Below, in pieces: positions 45,921-55,419 of a DNA stretch of 64,000 nt. A program made the translations under genes and the position numbers. Positions within the stretch are counted from its first letter, which is position 1, and each line of letters begins with the position of its first letter. Source of the stretch: Shewanella ulleungensis (GTDB lineage: Bacteria > Pseudomonadota > Gammaproteobacteria > Enterobacterales > Shewanellaceae); NCBI RefSeq assembly GCF_014648315.1, contig NZ_BMQW01000006.1:1-64000 (forward strand), read 5' to 3'. Below the pieces are notes generated by a model. It was not told the DNA's origin. It saw nothing but the letters and a program-made list of their open reading frames with translations, and ran no database searches.

Positions 45921-45986
45921 TACTATTCCAATAGGCTTTTATTAATTGCTGCAGCGAATATTAGCATTAGCTGCAGCAAAAAATTG

Positions 45987-47009
45987 TTAAGCGTTAGACA
46001 ATTTATACCCATCAGGGTTATTTGATTGCCATTTCCAGCTACTGCTAGCCATATCTTCTACACTATGTGTTGCACGCCAGTCTAATTGTGCAGCGGCAAA
46101 GCTTGGGTCTGCGTAACAGGCGGCAATGTCACCAGGGCGACGAGGACTTATTTGATAAGCAATGGTTTTGCCACAGGCTTTTTCAAATGCTTTTACCATG
46201 TCTAACACGCTGTAACCAATCCCAGTACCGAGGTTATAAGTTACTAAGCCTGGTTTAGTTTGTAATTTTTTCAGTGCTTGTAAATGACCGACGGCTAAAT
46301 CAACAACGTGAATATAATCGCGAACGCCGGTGCCATCAGGTGTGTTGTAGTCATCGCCAAATACACTTAATTGCTCACGCTTACCCACAGCAACCTGGGC
46401 AATAAACGGCATTAAGTTGTTTGGAATATCATTTGGGTCTTCACCAATTAAGCCACTTTCGTGTGCGCCAACTGGATTAAAATAACGTAAACGCGCGATG
46501 TTCCAGCTGTTATCTGAGTGATGTAAATCCGCTAAAATATGCTCAACCATCAGTTTAGATTGGCCATAAGGATTAGTTGCACCGGTAGGGAAGTCTTCTT
46601 TAATCGGTAAACTTGCGGGATCGCCATAAACCGTCGCAGATGAACTAAATACTAGGTTCTTAACATTATTTTCCGCCATCACTTGGCACAAAATAATGGT
46701 GCCAGTGACATTGTTTTCGTAATATTTAAGCGGTTTAGCTACCGATTCGCCAACGGCTTTTAAGCCCGCGAAATGAATTACGGATTCGATACTATGATCT
46801 GCAAACACTTTTTGCAGCAGAGCTTTATTGAGAATATCGCCTTGATAAAACGTGGCTTCCTTGCCTGTAATAGTATGAACTCGGGCTAACGCTTCAACAC
46901 TAGAGTTTGATAAATTGTCTACGATGACCACTTTCTGTCCAGCATTTAGTAGCTCCACTACTGTGTGCGTACCTATATAACCTGCGCCACCGGTTACCAA
47001 AATTGCCAT
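45987..47009 (-). CDS. galE: UDP-glucose 4-epimerase
   Basis: A 340-residue short-chain dehydrogenase of the extended type. NAD site: [10 protein letters not shown] at residues 6-15; catalytic Ser in SSSATVYG and Tyr-Lys in YGQSK; substrate region [12 protein letters not shown]. It interconverts UDP-glucose and UDP-galactose for surface polysaccharides and galactose use. Length and motifs are complete. The ATG begins [13 protein letters not shown]. The inverted repeat TTGCTGCAGC/GCTGCAGCAA at 45946-45979 lies between it and napF. Confidence 0.95.
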   Translation of the reverse strand: MAILVTGGAGYIGTHTVVELLNAGQKVVIVDNLSNSSVEALARVHTITGKEATFYQGDILNKALLQKVFADHSIESVIHFAGLKAVGESVAKPLKYYENNVTGTIILCQVMAENNVKNLVFSSSATVYGDPASLPIKEDFPTGATNPYGQSKLMVEHILADLHHSDNSWNIARLRYFNPVGAHESGLIGEDPNDIPNNLMPFIAQVAVGKREQLSVFGDDYNTPDGTGVRDYIHVVDLAVGHLQALKKLQTKPGLVTYNLGTGIGYSVLDMVKAFEKACGKTIAYQISPRRPGDIAACYADPSFAAAQLDWRATHSVEDMASSSWKWQSNNPDGYKLSNA

Positions 47010-47185
47010 AGTTTAATCGTCCTGTGAATAAATGAGTCATGTTCTATCTACATTGTAAATTATCACCGTTCAAGTACCAGCAAAATTATTGATATTACCC
47101 ATAAAAAGTCACTGGTCGGCTGTGAATTGATTGCGATGATTAAATGAAAAGTCACCACGGTAAACTGAGGGTTATTTTTGGCCTT

Positions 47186-47203
47186 TGTATGTATTTGTTT
47201 ACA
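47186..47203. promoter_or_regulatory. Candidate TyrR box before phhA
   Basis: TGTATGTATTTGTTTACA fits TGTAAA-N6-TTTACA at 10 of 12 fixed positions, including the critical G and C. It lies about 100 bases before the phhA start, in the divergent galE-phhA region, and tyrR is two genes downstream. Confidence 0.6.
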
Positions 47204-47305
47204 AATACCCCTGCATTATCCCTAGACAATAAACTGTGAAGGAGTTAACAAAAGCACAACGTTAGCACACTATGTAGGGAGTGAAGTTTACGTAAAGTGG
47301 AACCT

Positions 47306-48103
47306 ATGACGACAGCAACAAAATATATTGCTCACCAACCTGATGCCCAAGGTTACATTGATTACTCAGAGCATGAGGATCAATTATGGCAGCAGTTATA
47401 CCAGCGCCAAGTAACGAATATGCCTGGGCGTGCGTGTCCTGCATACCTTAATGGTTTAGATGCATTAGGGATGTCGATTGAGCGTATTCCTCAATTACCC
47501 GACATCGACAAAGTTCTTTTAGCGGCTACTGGTTGGAAAACTGCTGCAGTACCAGCATTAATTTCTTTTGGACGTTTTTTTGAGTTACTGGCTAATAAAG
47601 AGTTTCCGGTTGCTACGTTTATCCGTAGTAAAGAAGAGTTCGATTACCTGCAAGAACCCGACATATTTCATGAAATATTTGGTCATTGTCCTTTATTAAC
47701 CAACCCATCATTTGCAAACTTTTCGCATATGTATGGCCAGTTAGGACTTGCTGCAACTAAAGAGCAGCGGGTTTTTTTGGCACGTTTGTATTGGTTTACC
47801 ATAGAGTTTGGTCTTGTGCAGGCTAAAGGTGAGTCTTTGCAAATTTATGGTGGAGGAATTTTAAGTTCACCTGGTGAAACCATGTATGCATTAAGTGATA
47901 AGCCTGAGCGTAAGCCGTTTGATTTACTCGACGTACTGCGCACGCCTTATCGAATTGATATTATGCAGCCGATTTATTACGTGATTGAAAATATTGACTA
48001 CTTAGATGAAATCGCTCGTATGGACATTATGAGTATGGTGACTAAAGCTCAGCAACTCGGTTTGTTTGAACCGAAATTTGAGCCAAAAGCCAAAGCCTGT
48101 TAA
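47306..48103 (+). CDS. phhA: Phenylalanine 4-hydroxylase
   Basis: A 265-residue non-haem iron enzyme that converts phenylalanine to tyrosine with tetrahydropterin and oxygen. Iron ligands are the two His in FHEIFGHCPLL and a Glu in YWFTIEFGLVQ; SPGETMYAL follows in the pterin/substrate pocket. The short bacterial form has no regulatory ACT domain. ATG at 47306 is preferred over a GTG at 47297. It is co-directional with phhB, which recycles the pterin, and with tyrR. Confidence 0.95.
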   Translation: MTTATKYIAHQPDAQGYIDYSEHEDQLWQQLYQRQVTNMPGRACPAYLNGLDALGMSIERIPQLPDIDKVLLAATGWKTAAVPALISFGRFFELLANKEFPVATFIRSKEEFDYLQEPDIFHEIFGHCPLLTNPSFANFSHMYGQLGLAATKEQRVFLARLYWFTIEFGLVQAKGESLQIYGGGILSSPGETMYALSDKPERKPFDLLDVLRTPYRIDIMQPIYYVIENIDYLDEIARMDIMSMVTKAQQLGLFEPKFEPKAKAC

Positions 48104-48177
48104 CGATTAAGTGCAGCAGAGTCTGTGGCTCGTTAAGCTGCAAGTAACACATGACTATATTAAGCCAAGGAGTACAA

Positions 48178-48516
48178 ATGAGCGCATTAACCGAGATGAA
48201 GTGTGAAGCTTGCCAAGCTGATGCACCTAAAGTAACCGATGCAGAGCTGGCAGAGCTTATCGGGATGATCCCTGATTGGGGAGTAGAAGTACGTGACGGC
48301 ATTATGCAACTAGAACGTGTGTATAAATTTAAGAATTTTAAATTGGCGATGGCATTCACTAATAAACTTGCTGATTTAGCTGAAGCAGAGTTTCATCATC
48401 CTGGTATTTTGACTGAATGGGGCAAGGTTACCGTTACTTGGTGGTCGCATTCAATTAAAGGTTTACACAAAAACGATTTCATTATGGCTGCCAAGACGGA
48501 CCAGTTGTTAGACTAG
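48178..48516 (+). CDS. phhB: Pterin-4a-carbinolamine dehydratase
   Basis: A 112-residue enzyme that dehydrates the 4a-hydroxytetrahydropterin made by PhhA. The conserved region is [46 protein letters not shown], with catalytic His in EFHHP. ATG at 48178 has AAGGAG seven bases upstream, so the in-frame ATG at 48151 is not the start. It follows phhA by 74 bases. Confidence 0.95.
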   Translation: MSALTEMKCEACQADAPKVTDAELAELIGMIPDWGVEVRDGIMQLERVYKFKNFKLAMAFTNKLADLAEAEFHHPGILTEWGKVTVTWWSHSIKGLHKNDFIMAAKTDQLLD

Positions 48517-48532
48517 ATATTACTATATCGAT

Positions 48533-48564
48533 TTCAGCATGTTACGTTAACGTAACATGCTGAA
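48533..48564. promoter_or_regulatory. Perfect 32-bp palindrome between phhB and tyrR
   Basis: TTCAGCATGTTACGTT is followed directly by its exact reverse complement. As RNA it would be a long hairpin ending phhB transcripts, but its downstream T-run is poor; as DNA it could be an operator. It starts 17 bases after the phhB stop. Confidence 0.8.
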
Positions 48565-48677
48565 TAATTTGTCTGTTACAATTCTACTGTAAACTTCACT
48601 TGCCACCGAAGCAATATCCCTCTAACGTTGTCACAAATTTCCGTAACAAAACACTAATAAATAGGGAATCGTTACAT

Positions 48678-50216
48678 ATGCGTTTGGAAGTCAGCTGTAT
48701 TGATCGCGTGGGTTTAGCGAAAGACATCCTCGTCGTGCTTGAAAAACATGGTATTAACTTAATTGCTATTGATGCCAGTAATAAAGGTTTCCTATTTTTG
48801 CAATTTGCAGAAATCAGTTTCGAAACCTTGCGTGAATTGATGCCACAAATTCGTAAAGTAGAAAGTGTACATGATGTGCGTACCGTGTCTTTTATGCCAT
48901 CTGAGCAAGAGCATTACGCCTTAAAAACATTATTGAAAACCTTGCCTGATTCGGTTTTTTCAACAGATTCAAAAGGGCGAATCCGTATTGCCAATGAGTC
49001 TGCACTATTAACCCTAGGCATGGCAGAACATGAAGTGGTTGACGAATCACTTAACCATTGGGTGCAAGGCTTTAACTTTGCCCGCTGGATGAGCGAAACG
49101 CCTGTATTAGCTCAGGCTACTCGCGTGCAAATTAATTCCAATGAATACCTTGCCGAAATGCTTCCGATTTATTTGCCCGACGATGACGACACCACTATTT
49201 TAGCTGGTGCGGTAATTTCACTTAAATCCCCAGCCCGAGTGGGTAAGCAATTTAATGCATTGCAAAATCAAACCACGGGGTTTGATAATGTATTAGCTAA
49301 TAGCGACAAAATGAAAGACGTATTAAAACAAGCTAAGCGTATGGCTCAGCTTGATGCGCCGCTATTGATTACTGGTGAAACAGGAACTGGTAAAGAGTTA
49401 ATGGCTCGTGCGAGTCACGACGCAAGCATGCGCCGCGAACATCCCTTCATTGCCATTAACTGTGCAGCCTTACCCGACAGTGTTGCAGAAGAAGAACTAT
49501 TTGGTTTTGTGACTAACGGTACCGTGGTGAAACGCGGCTTATTTGAAGAGGCTAAAGGCGGCACGGTATTTTTAGATGAAATTGCCGAAATGTCTAAAGC
49601 AGCACAAGTTAAACTATTACGCTTGCTGCAAGATGGCACCTTCAGACGTATTGGTGGCGATGTAGAAGTGCGCGCAGATGTTCGCATTATTTGCTCAACC
49701 CAGAAAAACCTCGCTGAACTATGCCAAACGGGTGAGTTTAGAGAAGATTTATATTATCGCATCCATGTGTTGAGTTATCACATGCCATCCCTGCGTGAAC
49801 GAAAAGTAGATGTCATTCCGTTGACTGAAATGTTTTTAGAACATTACAGTCAGCAGTTGTCGAGTCCGCTGCGTCGTATTTCTGCCAATTGTCGTGACTA
49901 TTTGTTTACTTATGCCTGGCCGGGTAACGTGCGTCAGCTTAAAAATGCCATATTCAGAGCCGTATCGATGTGGGATGGCTCAACCGAATTGACTGTCGAA
50001 CAACTTAAACTTCCGTCATATGCCGAAGGTTTTGGTTATTTTGACGAAGAGTTTGAAGGCACACTCGACGAAGCAATGAAAGATTACGAAGCCGGTTTAC
50101 TGCGTCGTTTGTATCCTGCTTATCCAAGTACGCGACAATTGGCGAAAAAACTCGGTGTGTCTCATACCGCCATTGCCAATAAATTGCGCGATTATAATAT
50201 TAGTAAAAAAAAGTAA
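48678..50216 (+). CDS. tyrR: TyrR transcription regulator
   Basis: A 512-residue regulator, the same size as E. coli TyrR. Domains: ACT (1-75, MRLEVSCIDRVGLAKDILVVL), PAS (about 78-190), AAA+ (about 205-430; Walker A GETGTGKELMARA, Walker B GGTVFLDEIAEM) and a Fis-type helix-turn-helix (STRQLAKKLGVSHTAIANKL). The GAFTGA loop of sigma-54 activators is replaced (FGFVTNGTVV), as expected for TyrR, which acts with sigma-70. It senses aromatic amino acids. The start ATG 48678 has AGGGA upstream; the frame extends to 48600 without a start signal. It probably controls phhAB and the downstream genes. Confidence 0.95.
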   Translation: MRLEVSCIDRVGLAKDILVVLEKHGINLIAIDASNKGFLFLQFAEISFETLRELMPQIRKVESVHDVRTVSFMPSEQEHYALKTLLKTLPDSVFSTDSKGRIRIANESALLTLGMAEHEVVDESLNHWVQGFNFARWMSETPVLAQATRVQINSNEYLAEMLPIYLPDDDDTTILAGAVISLKSPARVGKQFNALQNQTTGFDNVLANSDKMKDVLKQAKRMAQLDAPLLITGETGTGKELMARASHDASMRREHPFIAINCAALPDSVAEEELFGFVTNGTVVKRGLFEEAKGGTVFLDEIAEMSKAAQVKLLRLLQDGTFRRIGGDVEVRADVRIICSTQKNLAELCQTGEFREDLYYRIHVLSYHMPSLRERKVDVIPLTEMFLEHYSQQLSSPLRRISANCRDYLFTYAWPGNVRQLKNAIFRAVSMWDGSTELTVEQLKLPSYAEGFGYFDEEFEGTLDEAMKDYEAGLLRRLYPAYPSTRQLAKKLGVSHTAIANKLRDYNISKKK

Positions 50217-50227
50217 TGTAACGATTT

Positions 50228-50293
50228 AATGCCAGCTAATTGCTGGCATTTTGCTCACTTTAATGCTGTAAACCAGCATTAAAGTGGCTTTTT
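50228..50293 (+). terminator. Double terminator after tyrR
   Basis: First hairpin AATGCCAGC/GCTGGCATT (50228-50250) with a short T-run; second CACTTTAATGCTG/CAGCATTAAAGTG (50256-50286), a perfect 13-bp stem, then CTTTTT. Confidence 0.9.
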
Positions 50294-50455
50294 ATCGTCT
50301 GTAAATAATAATGTACAAATCACGATTTATCTCAGCACAGCGTGATTTGCTGCACATGCTAGGATTTTGCGGCTTTTTATGATCAAAATGAGTGAGCAAT
50401 GCCATTCATGCTGTTGATCTCAAGCGCGGATGCCAACCAGAATTTAGGAGCAATA

Positions 50456-51442
50456 ATGAAACTTGCAAGTTACCACAACGGACGTCGCGACGGCCAATTG
50501 ATGTTAGTCAGTAAAGATTTAACCAAAGCGGTTGCCGTGCCTGCCATTGCTAAAACAATGCAGCAATTACTTGATGCATGGGATTTGTTGTATCCACAGT
50601 TAAGCGAGTTATATGAAGCACTAAATGACGGTCAAATGGATAATGCCATCGCTTTTGATGAAGCTCGTTGTTTATCACCTTTACCGCGAGCGTTCCAATG
50701 GGCTGACGGCAGCGCTTACGTCAACCACGTTGAGCTTGTGCGCAAAGCTCGCGGCGCAGAAATGCCAGAGTCATTTTGGACCGATCCATTAGTATATCAA
50801 GGTGGTTCAGACAGCTTTATTGCGCCTAAGGCTGATATACAAATGGCAAGCGAAGAATACGGTATCGATTTTGAATCAGAAATTGCCATTGTGACTGATG
50901 ATGTCGCCATGGGCGTGTCGGCTGAAAATGCCGCGAAGCACATTAAACTGTTAATGCTGGTTAACGACGTGTCATTACGCAACTTAATCCCAGGTGAGCT
51001 CGGGAAAGGTTTTGGTTTTTTCCAATCTAAACCATCTAGTGCGTTTTCACCGATTGCGATAACACCAGATGAATTGGGTGACAAATGGCAAGACAGTAAG
51101 GTTCATTTGCCACTAGTGACTCATTTAAACAGCGAATTATTTGGCCGTCCAAATGCGGGTGTCGACATGACATTTAACTTTAGTCAGTTAGTCTCGCATG
51201 TGGCTAAAACCCGACCATTGGGTGCTGGTGCGATTATTGGTTCTGGCACGATTTCAAATTACGATCGCAGTGCAGGTTCAAGCTGCTTAGCTGAAAAGCG
51301 TATGCTAGAAATTATTGCCGACGGTAAAGCATCAACTCCGTTTATGCATTTTGGCGACACAGTCCGAATTGAAATGTTTGACGAAAATGGTGTAAGCATA
51401 TTTGGTTCCATAGACCAAAAAGTCGTTGAATATAAAGCGTAA
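50456..51442 (+). CDS. fahA: Fumarylacetoacetate hydrolase
   Basis: About 328 residues, FAH fold. Metal ligands: EYGIDFESEIAIVTDDVAMG (DxE...D) and the SGTISNYDR end of the catalytic site; KPSSAFSPIAITPDELG is also typical. It cleaves fumarylacetoacetate to fumarate and acetoacetate, the last step of tyrosine catabolism. ATG 50456 has AGGAG upstream; the frame's earlier ATG at 50399 is not used. The next gene, maiA, does the preceding step. Confidence 0.93.
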   Translation: MKLASYHNGRRDGQLMLVSKDLTKAVAVPAIAKTMQQLLDAWDLLYPQLSELYEALNDGQMDNAIAFDEARCLSPLPRAFQWADGSAYVNHVELVRKARGAEMPESFWTDPLVYQGGSDSFIAPKADIQMASEEYGIDFESEIAIVTDDVAMGVSAENAAKHIKLLMLVNDVSLRNLIPGELGKGFGFFQSKPSSAFSPIAITPDELGDKWQDSKVHLPLVTHLNSELFGRPNAGVDMTFNFSQLVSHVAKTRPLGAGAIIGSGTISNYDRSAGSSCLAEKRMLEIIADGKASTPFMHFGDTVRIEMFDENGVSIFGSIDQKVVEYKA

Positions 51443-51464
51443 AAACTACGACCACGTATGTTTA

Positions 51465-51500
51465 AAAAGGCAATAACGTATCATCGTTATTGCCTTTTTT
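51465..51500 (+). terminator. Terminator/attenuator between fahA and maiA
   Basis: AAAAGGCAATAACG (51465-51478) pairs with CGTTATTGCCTTTT (51485-51498) and is followed by TT. The stem is perfect, so maiA may also have its own promoter or depend on readthrough. Confidence 0.9.
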
Positions 51501-51557
51501 GTTATTGACGGTTAAACAAAACCCAAATAAAAAACAAAACAAAAAAGAGGATGGAAT

Positions 51558-52208
51558 ATGAAACTCTATGGTTATTGGCGCTCAAGCGCTGCATATCGTG
51601 TGCGTATCGCATTAAATTTAAAACAGTTATCGGCAGAGCAGGTTTCTGTGCATTTAGTCAATAACGGCGGAGAGCAACATTCGCCAGCTTATCATCAACT
51701 CAATCCACAACATCTTGTGCCAACCTTGGTTGATGATGGAACGGAGGGGCAATTTAATTTATCGCAATCATTGGCGATTATTGAGTACCTAGAAGAAAAA
51801 TATCCAAAAGAAGCCTTATTGCCGAGCAATATTGAGCATCGCGCCATTGTGCGTGGGATGGCGCAAGCCATTGCGTGTGAAATCCACCCATTAGACAATT
51901 TACGGGTATTGCAATACTTAGTAAAAGACATGGGCGTGTCTGATGCCGATAAAATGCGTTGGTATCAACATTGGATAACAGTAGGTTTTACCGCGTTAGA
52001 AGCGCAATTAAGCCAGTATTCTGGCCGTTTTTGTTTCGGTGACACACCAAGTTTGGCGGACATTTGTTTGGTGCCACAGGTGTACAATGCAAAACGCTTC
52101 AATGTTCCACTTGATGCTTTTCCTAATATCGTTCGCATCAATAACGCTTGTAATCAATTAGCTGCCTTTGCCGATGCAGCGCCAGAGCAGCAACATGACG
52201 CCAGTTAA
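51558..52208 (+). CDS. maiA: Maleylacetoacetate isomerase
   Basis: A 216-residue zeta-class glutathione transferase. N-terminal thioredoxin domain: YGYWRSSAAYRVRIALNLK with the catalytic Ser, LVPTLVDDG, SQSLAIIEYLEE; C-terminal helical domain with ACEIHPLDNLRVLQYL and PSLADICLVPQVYNA. It isomerises maleylacetoacetate to fumarylacetoacetate using glutathione. AGAGGATGG lies before the ATG. hmgA and hppD are not in the window. Confidence 0.95.
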   Translation: MKLYGYWRSSAAYRVRIALNLKQLSAEQVSVHLVNNGGEQHSPAYHQLNPQHLVPTLVDDGTEGQFNLSQSLAIIEYLEEKYPKEALLPSNIEHRAIVRGMAQAIACEIHPLDNLRVLQYLVKDMGVSDADKMRWYQHWITVGFTALEAQLSQYSGRFCFGDTPSLADICLVPQVYNAKRFNVPLDAFPNIVRINNACNQLAAFADAAPEQQHDAS

Positions 52209-52450
52209 GCTTTTTTAATAGCTATCAAGACCGATATCCTTTATTCCAAACTACGGTTAACTTGCTCACAAGCTAACTGACGAGAATAGTGTTTCGAGGA
52301 TCAAGCCATATTCAACTCACTTATTATGACAAGTTTTATATGGCTTAAAGATTCTTGGCATTTTTACATTCAACTCAGCAATAAGTCTATGATCTGCCTC
52401 CAATAAGGTAACTTTAAAATGCATCTTTTGTCTCGTATTGCCAATATTTT

Positions 52451-52464
52451 GTGATCTAAATCAA
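52451..52464. promoter_or_regulatory. FNR/EtrA-type site, distal
   Basis: GTGATCTAAATCAA matches TTGAT-N4-ATCAA at nine of ten positions. It has the same core (CTAA) as the perfect site 61 bases downstream. Confidence 0.7.
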
Positions 52465-52511
52465 GCTCAAAGCAAGCAATGCAGTACCTCAATATGAGTA
52501 GTGTGATTTTA

Positions 52512-52525
52512 TTGATCTAAATCAA
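52512..52525. promoter_or_regulatory. Perfect FNR/EtrA site before ompW
   Basis: TTGATCTAAATCAA is an exact FNR consensus, 91 bases before the ompW start. Together with the distal site it suggests oxygen-dependent control of ompW, as known in other gammaproteobacteria. No gene is seen in 52209-52615. Confidence 0.85.
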
Positions 52526-52615
52526 TATTGTTAATGAATAACTTAGGTAGGTTAGCGGCAATTGTTAAGGATGTTACAAAGTTACATCTATTTATTGTTG
52601 TCATGGAGTCTGAAA

Positions 52616-53263
52616 ATGAATAAGAAAATTACCCTAGGTTTAGTTGCTGCTTCGTTACTTACTGCTGGTTTATCTTTTGGTGCTGCTGCGCATCAAGCGG
52701 GCGACATTATTGTTCGTGCTGGTAGTGCAACCGTAGCGCCTAATGAATCAAGCCCCGTGGTTGCGGGTGTCGCTGAGTTTACGGTTGATAACAACACGCA
52801 ATTAGGGCTTAATTTTGGTTATATGCTGACCGACAATATCGCGGTTGAACTTTTAGCTGCAACGCCATTTAGTCATGATGTGTCACTGGGTGAACTAGGT
52901 GTGATTGCTAACACTAAACACTTACCACCAACTTTAGTTGCTCAATATTACTTTGGTGATTCTCAGTCTGTACTGCGTCCATATGTGGGCGTAGGAGTTA
53001 ACTTTACCAACTTTTTTGACAATGATTTTAACCAAGGTGCCAAAGATTTAGGCTTAGATAATCTGTCGATGTCTAACTCATGGGGTGTTGCGGCGCAGGT
53101 TGGGGTTGATTACCAAATAGATAAAAAATGGTTAGTTAACGCATCGGTGTGGTATGCGCAAATCTCTACTGATGTGAGCTTTGATATGGGGGCAGATCAT
53201 GTCGTGGTTGAAACCGATATCGACCCTTGGGTTTATATGATTAGCGTGGGTTATACTTTCTAA
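52616..53263 (+). CDS. ompW: OmpW family outer-membrane protein
   Basis: A 215-residue eight-stranded beta-barrel. Signal peptide residues 1-25 (ending AAAHQ), then HQAGDIIVRAGSATVAP, TQLGLNFGYMLTDNIAVELLAATPF, PPTLVAQYYFGD, YVGVGVNFTNFF and a C-terminal MISVGYTF with Phe. OmpW forms a hydrophobic channel for small hydrophobic solutes and is often linked to anaerobic growth. ATG 52616 has GGAG upstream. Two FNR-type sites precede it. Confidence 0.95.
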   Translation: MNKKITLGLVAASLLTAGLSFGAAAHQAGDIIVRAGSATVAPNESSPVVAGVAEFTVDNNTQLGLNFGYMLTDNIAVELLAATPFSHDVSLGELGVIANTKHLPPTLVAQYYFGDSQSVLRPYVGVGVNFTNFFDNDFNQGAKDLGLDNLSMSNSWGVAAQVGVDYQIDKKWLVNASVWYAQISTDVSFDMGADHVVVETDIDPWVYMISVGYTF

Positions 53264-53284
53264 AGACTTATATCGTAGAGACAA

Positions 53285-53312
53285 AAACAGGAACCTTTTA
53301 GGTTCCTGTTTT
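53285..53312. terminator. Bidirectional terminator between ompW and SDR
   Basis: AAACAGGAACC (53285-53295), loop TTTTA, GGTTCCTGTTT (53301-53311), flanked by A-runs and T-runs on opposite sides. Confidence 0.9.
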
Positions 53313-53339
53313 GTTATGTGAGCTTAACTAAGTGTAAAG

Positions 53340-54083
53340 TTAACCGCGTTTCTTTTTCGGTTTCCAATGACGGGTATTATAAATATATTCGGGCAGTATC
53401 CGGTTTATCCACGCCACAAGACGCCAGCGCTTGGTGACATACACGCGGCGTTTTCCTTTTTTCAATGCTGTTAATATTTGTGTGGCCACTTTATCGATTG
53501 GCGACAGTAGTAATTGCGTATTTAAATGCACCGCTTTATCAAATAAGCCTAATTGAATGTCGCTAATCGTCACCGGTAACTTTAAGCGTTGTGCATGCAT
53601 GCTCAAACCTTGCAGATAATTTGCTGCAAAGGCTTTTGATGCGTGATAAGCCACATTGGGGCCGCCTCGCTGTCCTGCAATTGAATTTATCGCTGCTAAT
53701 TGCCCATAACCTTGCTCACACATCAATTTAAAAATACATTGGCTAGCGGCTGCAAATCCCATCACATTGACGTCAATGGCGTGTTGGTCAATAGACCAAG
53801 GGAGCGCAGGGTCGTACTCGTTAACACCAGTATTCACAATCACTAAGTGAGCGCCATTATGTTGCTTCCACGCTTGGTTAAGCTGTTCGATTAGCATGTG
53901 TGGTTGGTCAATAGATAATGGGTAAACGGTGACCTCGCCAGGAAGGCTCTGAGTAAACTGCTTGAGTGATTCAGGGTCATGCACAAAGAGTACTAGAGAC
54001 ACCTGCTGTGCCGATAACTGTTTTGCTAGCGCTTGGCTGAGTTGAGAGCCTGCACCAATGATCATTGCTGTCGCGACAGACAT
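53340..54083 (-). CDS. Short-chain dehydrogenase/reductase
   Basis: About 247 residues. Cofactor site GAGSQLSQALAKQL near the N-terminus (TGxxxGxG slightly altered), NTGVNEYDP for the NAG motif, and the catalytic Ser and YxxxK in AAINSIAGQRGG ... AYHASKAFAANYL. NADP use is possible. ATG 54083 has GAGG six bases before it; upstream ATGs at 54095 and 54104 are less likely. It is divergent from metA; substrate unknown. Confidence 0.88.
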   Translation of the reverse strand: MSVATAMIIGAGSQLSQALAKQLSAQQVSLVLFVHDPESLKQFTQSLPGEVTVYPLSIDQPHMLIEQLNQAWKQHNGAHLVIVNTGVNEYDPALPWSIDQHAIDVNVMGFAAASQCIFKLMCEQGYGQLAAINSIAGQRGGPNVAYHASKAFAANYLQGLSMHAQRLKLPVTISDIQLGLFDKAVHLNTQLLLSPIDKVATQILTALKKGKRRVYVTKRWRLVAWINRILPEYIYNTRHWKPKKKRG

Positions 54084-54160
54084 AGTTAACCTCATGATTA
54101 TCAATGGCTCATAATAGGAATAACGTCGTTTGATAACAAGAGAGAAAAAAAATCAACCTA

Positions 54161-54184
54161 AGACGTGTAGACTTCTAGACATCC
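54161..54184. promoter_or_regulatory. MetJ operator: three tandem Met boxes
   Basis: AGACGTGT, AGACTTCT and AGACATCC are adjacent 8-mers close to the Met box AGACGTCT (6-7 of 8 each). Tandem repetition is how MetJ binds. It lies 234 bases before metA in the 334-base divergent region with the SDR gene. Confidence 0.8.
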
Positions 54185-54417
54185 TTGTGTATGATTGATG
54201 ATATCAATGAGTGCTTGTGTGACTATTGCTTATATCGCGTGTTATCAAGGTCTAGCGTTAATCTGTATATAAAACCACATCAGTTTGGCTTGTTCAGACA
54301 GCATTTTCGCAGAATGTTGAAACTGTGATCAGCGAAACATATTGGTTTACAGCATGTAACCTATTTTTTGCCACTTAACACATGGTTTGTATTTAATTAA
54401 CCCAAAAGGTGAGTCGT

Positions 54418-55365
54418 ATGCCGGTTCGAATTCCAGATAATCTTCCCGCTGCAGGTATTTTAGAGTCAGAAAATATTTTCGTGATGTCTGAAACCCGTGC
54501 CGCCAATCAGGACATCCGTCCGATGCGGGTGCTGATCTTGAATTTAATGCCCAATAAGATTGAGACAGAAACTCAATTGCTGCGATTATTGGGTAATACG
54601 CCGTTACAGGTTGGGGTAGATTTACTGCGTATTCATGACAAAGAATCAAAGCATACCTCTGTTGATCATATGAATACTTTTTACCGTGATTTTGAAGATG
54701 TCCGCCATAACAATTATGATGGCTTAATCATTACCGGCGCACCGCTTGGACAAATTGATTTTAAAGATGTGGTGTACTGGGATCATATTCGCGAAATTAT
54801 CGATTGGTCGCAAAATCATGTTACTTCGGTATTGTTTTTGTGTTGGGCCGCCCATGCAGGTTTATATCATTTGTATGGTTTAAAACGTCAGCTGCTGCAA
54901 AATAAACGCTCTGGGGTATTTAATCACAGCCGCACCAGCGATCCACATCCATTACTGCGTGGTTTTGACGATGAGTTTTATGCGCCGCACTCACGATTTG
55001 CCGAGATGAATGTTGAAGAGTTACGTCAACATCCAGAGGTTGAAGTTTTGGCCGAATCTGAAGAAGCTGGTGCATACATTGCCATTAGCCGCGACAATCG
55101 TAATTTATTCGTGATGGGTCATCCAGAGTATCAAAAAGATACCCTTAACGACGAATACACTCGTGATTTAGGCCAGGGCTTAAATCCAGACATTCCGCAA
55201 AATTATTATCGTAATGACGACCCAACTCAAGATCCGATAGCGCGCTGGCATAGTCATGGCAGCTTATTGGTCAGTAACTGGCTTAACTACTACGTGTATC
55301 AGTTAACGCCGTATGATTTAAATGACATGAGCGCAAAAACACCGTGGGAAAATAAAAAGTCATAA
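54418..55365 (+). CDS. metA: Homoserine O-succinyltransferase
   Basis: A 315-residue MetA. It opens [39 protein letters not shown] and the catalytic Cys in [16 protein letters not shown] follow, with the His-Glu pair in [11 protein letters not shown]. It acylates homoserine in methionine synthesis. ATG 54418 sits behind AAGGTGAG; the upstream GTG at 54409 overlaps that ribosome binding site. Three Met boxes upstream indicate repression by MetJ. Confidence 0.95.
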   Translation: MPVRIPDNLPAAGILESENIFVMSETRAANQDIRPMRVLILNLMPNKIETETQLLRLLGNTPLQVGVDLLRIHDKESKHTSVDHMNTFYRDFEDVRHNNYDGLIITGAPLGQIDFKDVVYWDHIREIIDWSQNHVTSVLFLCWAAHAGLYHLYGLKRQLLQNKRSGVFNHSRTSDPHPLLRGFDDEFYAPHSRFAEMNVEELRQHPEVEVLAESEEAGAYIAISRDNRNLFVMGHPEYQKDTLNDEYTRDLGQGLNPDIPQNYYRNDDPTQDPIARWHSHGSLLVSNWLNYYVYQLTPYDLNDMSAKTPWENKKS

Positions 55366-55384
55366 TAATCGACTCTTTTTAGTT

Positions 55385-55419
55385 AAAGCCGTAACGTCTA
55401 TAGATGTTGCGGCTTTTTT
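55385..55419 (+). terminator. Terminator of metA
   Basis: AAAGCCGTAACGTCTA pairs with TAGATGTTGCGGCTTT through one U-G wobble, with a T6 tail. Confidence 0.93.
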
